Source: Hymenobacter sp. BT559
GTDB lineage: Bacteria > Bacteroidota > Bacteroidia > Cytophagales > Hymenobacteraceae
NCBI RefSeq assembly: GCF_016427535.1
Contig: NZ_JAELXV010000003.1
Coordinates: forward strand, 124,001 to 188,000
Direction of reading: 5' to 3'
DNA: 64,000 nt
Under the pieces are notes generated by a model that saw nothing but the letters and a program-made list of their open reading frames with translations, ran no database searches and was not told the DNA's origin. Below, one piece after another: positions 59,752 to 64,000 of this stretch (positions are counted from its first letter, which is position 1; each line of letters opens with the position of its first letter). A program made the position numbers and the translations under genes.

Positions 59752-60603
59752 CTACCAGCTGCCGCTGGCACCGCCGCCGCCGCTACTGCCGCCGCCGAAG
59801 CCACCAAAGCCGCCGCCTCCACCGCCGCCCCCGCCCCCGCCGAAGACTCCGCGGCCACCCGAGAAATCGCCGAAGATGATAGGGGGCATGAAGCCACCGC
59901 CCAAGCCGCCGCGCCCACCCCGGCCCCCGCCGCCCCCACGCGAGCGCAGCAAGAAGACGAGGACTAGGATGCCAATGATTATCCAGAAGCCTGCGCCCGA
60001 GCCGGTGCGGTCGCGGCGCCCGCGGCTACGCGGCGCTTGGGCTGGATCAGCTTTGTATTCGCCCCGGGCCAGGGCTATCAGCTGGTCGGTAGCCCGGTCG
60101 AGACCTGCGTAATACTGGTTTTGGCGAAAAGCTGGCACCAGCGTATTGCTGATAATACGCTTGGCCAGCGCGTCGGGCACCGCTCCTTCGAGGCCGTAGC
60201 CCGTCTGAATTCGGGCCTTGCGCTCCTGAATGGCCACGAGCACCAAGATGCCGTTGTTGTTATTCTTCGAGCCGATACCCCAGCTTTCATACAGCTTTTG
60301 GGCATAGTCGGCAATGTCATTGCCCCCTAGGGTAGGCACCGTGACCACCGCTATCTGCGAGGTCGTACTATCGTTGTAGCTAACCAGCTTCTGCTCCAAG
60401 GCAGCCACCTCCTGCGGCTGCAGCACCTGCGCTAGGTCGTTTACCAGGCGAGGTGGGCTAGGGGGGGGCGGTACTTGCTGGGCCCGCGCCGCCAGCCCTA
60501 GGCTCAGCCACAGCAGCAGGCCAAGTAGGCCGCGCCAGTAGCTGGTAGCCGCTTGGTGTAGGGGAGAAGGTTTTTTAGGAAATTCTAGAAAAGATTGGTT
60601 CAT
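59752..60603 (-). CDS. TPM-domain protein with glycine-rich tail (YgcG-like)
   Basis: A protein of 283 residues from ATG 60603. A signal or anchor peptide (about 20-42, WRGLLGLLLWLSLGLAARAQ) is followed by the TPM (YgcG) domain, with VNDLAQVLQPQEVAALEQKL (about 53-72), IAVVTVPTLGG and GSKNNNNGILVLVAIQERKA. A membrane helix (about 206-222, FWIIIGILVLVFLLRS) and a tail almost wholly of Gly and Ser follow, with runs of up to ten Gly. TPM domains occur in envelope and photosystem-repair proteins. It shares a start/stop overlap with the other TPM gene. Confidence 0.88.
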   Translation of the reverse strand: MNQSFLEFPKKPSPLHQAATSYWRGLLGLLLWLSLGLAARAQQVPPPPSPPRLVNDLAQVLQPQEVAALEQKLVSYNDSTTSQIAVVTVPTLGGNDIADYAQKLYESWGIGSKNNNNGILVLVAIQERKARIQTGYGLEGAVPDALAKRIISNTLVPAFRQNQYYAGLDRATDQLIALARGEYKADPAQAPRSRGRRDRTGSGAGFWIIIGILVLVFLLRSRGGGGGRGGRGGLGGGFMPPIIFGDFSGGRGVFGGGGGGGGGGGFGGFGGGSSGGGGASGSW

Positions 60604-61064
60604 CGGCGGGGCGGCGAAGGGGGCGCATCGTCCCCGTAAGAGATAGTGTCGTCCAGCTCGTTTATATCGGTGGCGGCATCGTAGGGGAAAAACTGTTGCA
60701 GCTGTTCCCCCACCAGCCGAATGCCGCGCTCTAGGCCCAGCACGTATTGCTCTTGCCGAAAGTGACCCACTACCATTTCCTTCACGTCCTCCCAAAACTC
60801 GTCGGGCACCGTGGAGTTGATGCCCGCATCGCCGACCACGGCGAACTGCCGGCTCTGCCAAGCCAGGTAAAACAAGACCCCATTGCGCAGCTTTGTCTGG
60901 TGCATTTTGAGCTCGGCAAATACCTGTGCCGCCCGGTCCAAGGGCTCAGGCGTAGGGCATTTTTCCTCTAGGTGCAGTCTTATTTCGCCCGACGTGCGCA
61001 GCTCGGCCTGCTTGATAGCAGTCACCAGCGCTTCTTCCTGAGCCGGGGTGAGAGGGTGGGTCAT
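60600..61064 (-). CDS. TPM-domain protein, short form
   Basis: A protein of 154 residues with a TPM domain and no signal peptide: LTPAQEEALVTAIKQAELRT (about residues 4-23), GEIRLHLEEKC, LRNGVLFYLAWQSRQFAVVGD (about 57-77) and VGHFRQEQYVLGLERGIRLV. It ends in a disordered acidic/Pro tail. Its stop overlaps the start of the longer TPM gene in ATGA, and it follows lemA. The set lemA-TPM-TPM is a well-known arrangement; the proteins probably act together at the membrane, in an unknown process. Confidence 0.9.
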   Translation of the reverse strand: MTHPLTPAQEEALVTAIKQAELRTSGEIRLHLEEKCPTPEPLDRAAQVFAELKMHQTKLRNGVLFYLAWQSRQFAVVGDAGINSTVPDEFWEDVKEMVVGHFRQEQYVLGLERGIRLVGEQLQQFFPYDAATDINELDDTISYGDDAPPSPPRR

Positions 61065-61171
61065 TTTCGTAGGGTAAGAGCTGAGAGGTATGAGTTTTGA
61101 GTTCTGACCTATGGCCCACTAAATGGATAAGCGGCCACCTCAAAACCCAAAACTCAACCTTCAAAACTCAA

Positions 61172-61750
61172 TTAGAACTGAACGGTAGGCGCTTTTTCAG
61201 ACCCTTCGGCTGCCTTGAAGTAAGGCGCTTCCTTAAAGCCGAACATGCCCGCAAACAGGTTATTGGGGAACGACTTGATAAAACCGTTGTAGTCATTGGT
61301 AACGGTGTTGAACTTGTTGCGCTCTACGTTGATACGGTTTTCCGTGCCCTCAATCTGCGCTTGCAGCTCCTGGAAGTTGGCATTAGTCTTCAGTTCAGGA
61401 TAGTTCTCGCTCACGGCCAGCAGGCGACCTAGGCCAGCCGAAAGCTGTCCCTGCGCGGCCTGAAACTTCTCAATGTTTTCGGGAGTGAGGTCGTTGGCGT
61501 TGAGTTGCACGCTGGTAGCTTTTGCGCGGGCTTCCATCACGCTGGTCAGCGTGGCTTGCTCCTGCTTAGCGGCACCTTTTACCGTGTTTACTAGGTTCGG
61601 AATTAAGTCAGCCCGGCGCTGGTAGGCGCTTTGTACGTTACCGGTTTGGGCTTTCACAGCTTGGTCGCGCTGCACCATGCCATTGTAGCCGCACGATGAC
61701 TGCGAGAGGAGCGTAACCATCGCGGCGAAATAGAGAAGAAGGCGTTTCAT
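61172..61750 (-). CDS. lemA: LemA family lipoprotein
   Basis: A protein of 192 residues. The leader ends in SQSSC (about residue 20), a lipobox-like site, where many LemA proteins keep a plain membrane helix. The helical body matches LemA: YNGMVQRDQAVKAQTGNVQS, YQRRADLIPNLVNTVKG, ARAKATSV and LAVSENYPELKTNANFQELQ (about 112-131), then GTENRINVERNKFNTVTNDYN. The function is unknown. It opens the lemA-TPM-TPM unit; the 107-base gap to the next gene holds an imperfect inverted repeat (TGAGTTTTGA at 61091 with TCAAAACTCA at 61161). Confidence 0.93.
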   Translation of the reverse strand: MKRLLLYFAAMVTLLSQSSCGYNGMVQRDQAVKAQTGNVQSAYQRRADLIPNLVNTVKGAAKQEQATLTSVMEARAKATSVQLNANDLTPENIEKFQAAQGQLSAGLGRLLAVSENYPELKTNANFQELQAQIEGTENRINVERNKFNTVTNDYNGFIKSFPNNLFAGMFGFKEAPYFKAAEGSEKAPTVQF

Positions 61751-61949
61751 AAGGGGTTAGGGTTTCTGAAAGCCGGCCATTAGTTTTGAGGTCCGGCGGT
61801 GAGAAATAAGAAGCGTATTGCCGCAACCACTACCGCCAGTTAGCGGTTAGTGGCCCGACCGGGGCAAAATACGCACGCGCCCCGCCACGGTTGTATAGTC
61901 TGTTCGGTATCCTGCTCGCGCCTGCGCCCTCGCCCTTACCTTTAGCTAC

Positions 61950-62963
61950 ATGAAAGCCATTATTCCTGTTGCCGGCATCGGCTCGCGCCTGCGCCCCCAC
62001 ACCCACACGCAGCCCAAAAGCCTGGTGCCGGTGGCTGGCAATACCATTTTAGGCCACATCATCGACCGGCTGAAGGCGGCGGGCCTTACCGAGTACGTGT
62101 TCATTATTGGCTACCTAGGCGAAAAAATCGAGCAGTACGTGCGCGAGCACTACCCCGACCTCAACGCCACCTTCGTGGTGCAGTCGCCGCGTGAGGGCTT
62201 AGGCCATGCGCTGTACATGGCCCGTGAGACCTTTCGGCACGATACTGACGGCGTGCTCATCCTGCTTGGCGATACCATCGTTGATGTAGACCTGCCCGCC
62301 CTGCTAGCCCAGCCCGGCACCATCTTGGCCGTGAAGGAAGTAAAAACGCCTAGCCTCTTCGGCATTGTAGAGACTGGCGCCGATGGCCAGGTAAACCGCG
62401 TGGTCGAAAAACCCCGCATCCCGAAGTCAAACTACGCCCTGGTGGGTCTCTACAAGATTGCCAACGCCGAAAAGCTGGCCGAGGCCCTAGAGTGGCTTAT
62501 TGCCACCGACCAGCGCACTCACGAGGAGTTTCAGCTCACCGACGCCCTCATGCACCTCATCGAGGAAGGCGAAGTGATGCGCCCCGCCGCCGTAGACAAC
62601 TGGTTTGACTGCGGCCGCAAGGAAACGCTGCTCGAAGCCAACGCCCGCCTACTCGACCAACCCGAGTTTTACACCGCCCGCGAATACCCCGACTTCACTG
62701 ATACCGTCGTAATTCCGCCCGTGAGCATTGGTGCTGGCTGCCGCATTGCCCACTCCATTATCGGCCCCAATGTGGCCATAGGCGAGGGCACTATCATCCG
62801 GCACACCATTGTCAGCGATAGCATAATCGGCTCCTACAGCGAACTTAGCTCGGCCGTGATGCACGATTGCATTGTAGGCTCCGATGCCTCGTTCCGTGGC
62901 CTCAACCACAGCCTCAACCTAGGCGACAATACGGAGATTGATTATAGCCAGGCTCGGAGCTAA
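61950..62963 (+). CDS. Sugar-phosphate nucleotidylyltransferase
   Basis: A protein of 337 residues. The N-terminal nucleotide-binding part starts MKAIIPVAGIGSRLRPHTHT with the GxGxRLxPxT pattern (residues 9-19), then PKSLVPVAGNTILGHIIDRL. VLILLGDTIVDVDLP (about 110-124) provides the metal-binding Asp and VVEKPRIPKSNYALVGLY (about 151-168) the sugar site. The C-terminal part is a left-handed beta helix (about 245-330). Closest in layout are glucose-1-phosphate thymidylyl- or uridylyltransferases; the exact nucleotide is uncertain. TACCTTTA at 61937-61944 is a possible -7 box six bases before the ATG. Confidence 0.9.
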   Translation: MKAIIPVAGIGSRLRPHTHTQPKSLVPVAGNTILGHIIDRLKAAGLTEYVFIIGYLGEKIEQYVREHYPDLNATFVVQSPREGLGHALYMARETFRHDTDGVLILLGDTIVDVDLPALLAQPGTILAVKEVKTPSLFGIVETGADGQVNRVVEKPRIPKSNYALVGLYKIANAEKLAEALEWLIATDQRTHEEFQLTDALMHLIEEGEVMRPAAVDNWFDCGRKETLLEANARLLDQPEFYTAREYPDFTDTVVIPPVSIGAGCRIAHSIIGPNVAIGEGTIIRHTIVSDSIIGSYSELSSAVMHDCIVGSDASFRGLNHSLNLGDNTEIDYSQARS

Positions 62964-62964
62964 C

Positions 62965-63048
62965 GAATAGCTACTGAGCATAAAAGGGAAAGGGCGTACT
63001 ATCAAATTCGATAGTACGCCCTTTCCCTTTTATGCTCAGTAGCTATTC
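62965..63048. terminator. Perfect 39-bp-arm bidirectional hairpin
   Basis: Bases 62965-63003 are the exact reverse complement of 63010-63048, with a 6-base loop AAATTC. It begins two bases after the nucleotidylyltransferase stop and covers the stop and last sense codon of panC on the other strand. It separates two convergent genes. Confidence 0.9.
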
Positions 63049-63888
63049 TACTACCATGTTATCAATCAGCCGCACGCCCCCTAGGTGGGCGGCCACGCAC
63101 AGCACCACAGGCCGGCCGGCTTCGTAGCTAGTTATCGGCTGCAAGGAGTGCGCATCGGCTACTTCGATATACTCGGGGATGAAGGCAGACTCTTGCGCCA
63201 GCGCTGCCAGCGCTTGCTGCTGTACCTGGGCGGGCGGCACCCCTAGGCGCACCTGCGTCGCCGCCTGCTGCAATACCTGGTAGAGTAAGGGAGCCACCGC
63301 CCGCGCCGCGGGCGATAGCCGCGCATTGCGCGATGACATGGCTAAGCCATCAACCTCCCGCACCGTCGGAAAAACAACTAGTTTTAGGTCGAACGAGAGG
63401 TCGGCAATCAGCTGCCGCACAATGGCGACCTGCTGAAAGTCCTTCTGCCCAAAATACGCCACGTGCGGCCGGGCCAGGTGAAAGAGCTTGCTCACCACCG
63501 TGGCCACGCCGTTGAAGTGGCCGGGCCGGTGCGCGCCTTCCATCACTTGCTCTAGCGCGCCAAAATCGAAGCGCAACACCGCGGGCTGCGGATAGACTTC
63601 GCTCACGGTGGGCATAAATAGCACTGTGCAGCCGGCCGGGGCCAGGGCCGCCGCATCTTGCTCGGGGAGGCGCGGGTAGAGGCGTAGGTCGTCGGGGTTA
63701 TTAAACTGGGTGGGGTTAACGAACACTGACGCAATGACTTCGTCGCAGGCCTGGGCCGCGGCGCGCACCAGCTGCAAGTGGCCCTCGTGCAGGGCGCCCA
63801 TCGTGGGTACCAGCCCTAGGCGCCGGCCAGCAGCGCGGGCCTGCTCGGCGTAGGCGCGCAGCTCGGCGGCGGTAGTAAAAATTAACAT
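63043..63888 (-). CDS. panC: Pantoate--beta-alanine ligase (pantothenate synthetase)
   Basis: A protein of 281 residues; joins pantoate and beta-alanine with ATP to form pantothenate. The HIGH-type motif is PTMGALHEGHLQLVRAA (about residues 28-44). FVNPTQFNNPDDLRLYPR (about 57-74) binds pantoate, and YFGQKDFQQ (about 146-154) and MSSRNARLS (about 182-190) are the later active-site stretches. The gene starts at ATG 63888. With coaX it covers two steps of the CoA route. panD, often next to panC, is not in the window. Confidence 0.96.
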   Translation of the reverse strand: MLIFTTAAELRAYAEQARAAGRRLGLVPTMGALHEGHLQLVRAAAQACDEVIASVFVNPTQFNNPDDLRLYPRLPEQDAAALAPAGCTVLFMPTVSEVYPQPAVLRFDFGALEQVMEGAHRPGHFNGVATVVSKLFHLARPHVAYFGQKDFQQVAIVRQLIADLSFDLKLVVFPTVREVDGLAMSSRNARLSPAARAVAPLLYQVLQQAATQVRLGVPPAQVQQQALAALAQESAFIPEYIEVADAHSLQPITSYEAGRPVVLCVAAHLGGVRLIDNMVVE

Positions 63889-63951
63889 TCCTTAGTATAG
63901 CCTAAAAGCGAGGTTTGAATGAATTTTATTGATTTTTCGCTAAAAAATGCG

Positions 63952-63959
63952 TAATTTTG
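63952..63959 (+). promoter_or_regulatory. Bacteroidota-type promoter for a gene beyond the right edge
   Basis: TAATTTTG fits TAnnTTTG, with TTG about 20 bases upstream (near 63929), close to the preferred spacing. It points out of the window, away from panC. No coding frame is evident in the last 40 bases. Confidence 0.5.
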
Positions 63960-64000
63960 TGTAGCCAAGCCTTGGCCTTTTCCTAAATCCTTTCCCAATT

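Noticed and set aside
59752..59960. Ala/Pro-rich plus-strand frame opposite the glycine-rich TPM tail
   Set aside because: It is a shadow of GGx codon repeats on the minus strand, with no start signal or family match.
1..64000. CRISPR arrays, phage or integrative elements, rRNA operons
   Set aside because: No series of regularly spaced direct repeats, no integrase, portal or capsid-like genes, and no conserved rRNA stretches were seen.

Overview
The window looks like a chromosomal segment of a GC-rich (about 60% by eye) Bacteroidota bacterium, most likely a Hymenobacter-type member of the Cytophagales. The pointers are a TonB receptor/DUF4249 lipoprotein pair, the order coaX - outer-membrane protein - lptC - PpiD-like isomerase, an alpha2-type glycyl-tRNA synthetase, a PDH E1-alpha subunit separate from beta, Bacteroidota-style TAnnTTTG promoter boxes, and short hydrophobic leaders ending in lipoboxes. 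The genus is an inference. I found no rRNA, tRNA, CRISPR array, integrase or intact insertion sequence.

Layout. 0.3-6.2 kb: a DUF4175 coiled-coil membrane protein, an anti-sigma-type ATPase, ybeY, an arginyltransferase-fold protein and a GNAT acetyltransferase. 6.3-7.5 kb: an outer-membrane porin on the minus strand, then a structured non-coding stretch that may be an RNA gene. 7.9-12.6 kb: mnmG, a methyltransferase and an Ig-like lipoprotein. 12.6-14.95 kb: a dense cluster of DnaA-box sequences with an AT-rich tract, then two small genes, then a second box cluster. This is very probably the chromosomal origin in bipartite form, about 3 kb from mnmG (gidA), a classic oriC neighbour. 15.1-20.1 kb (minus strand): a PiT phosphate transporter, a DUF4249 lipoprotein and a frameshifted TonB-dependent receptor. 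20.2-36.2 kb (plus strand): glyQS, an MMPL/RND protein, ileS, lspA, a fused peptide ABC ATPase, an ATP-grasp protein, rnr, a prenyl synthase, a rhomboid protease and a small PLDc_N protein. 36.2-40.3 kb: a DUF2939 protein, a GDPD phosphodiesterase, a small HTH regulator with repeated upstream operator-like words, a perfect parS centromere site, a DUF721 (DciA-like) gene and recF. 40.3-53.4 kb: pdhA, a TPR protein, ribH, a DksA/TraR-like protein, an RsuA/RluB-type pseudouridine synthase with a long RG-rich extension, coaX, an outer-membrane protein, lptC, a PpiD-like isomerase and a TPR protein. 53.5-56.8 kb: a surface-polysaccharide group (FkbM methyltransferase, O-antigen ligase-like protein, GT9 heptosyltransferase). 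56.9-64 kb: a 37-residue membrane protein, recJ, a 3'-5' exonuclease-like protein, the TPM-TPM-LemA set, a sugar-phosphate nucleotidylyltransferase and panC.

The main theme is replication and segregation: an origin-like region, a parS site 25 kb away, a DUF721/DciA-like helicase-loader candidate and recF. The other genes are housekeeping: tRNA charging and modification, RNA decay, lipoprotein and LPS handling, and cofactors B2, CoA and pantothenate. Two sequence-level oddities run through the window. One is a marked excess of the palindrome CCTAGG (about 90 copies by eye). The other is a set of very long, perfect intergenic hairpins whose arms are built from short repeated words.
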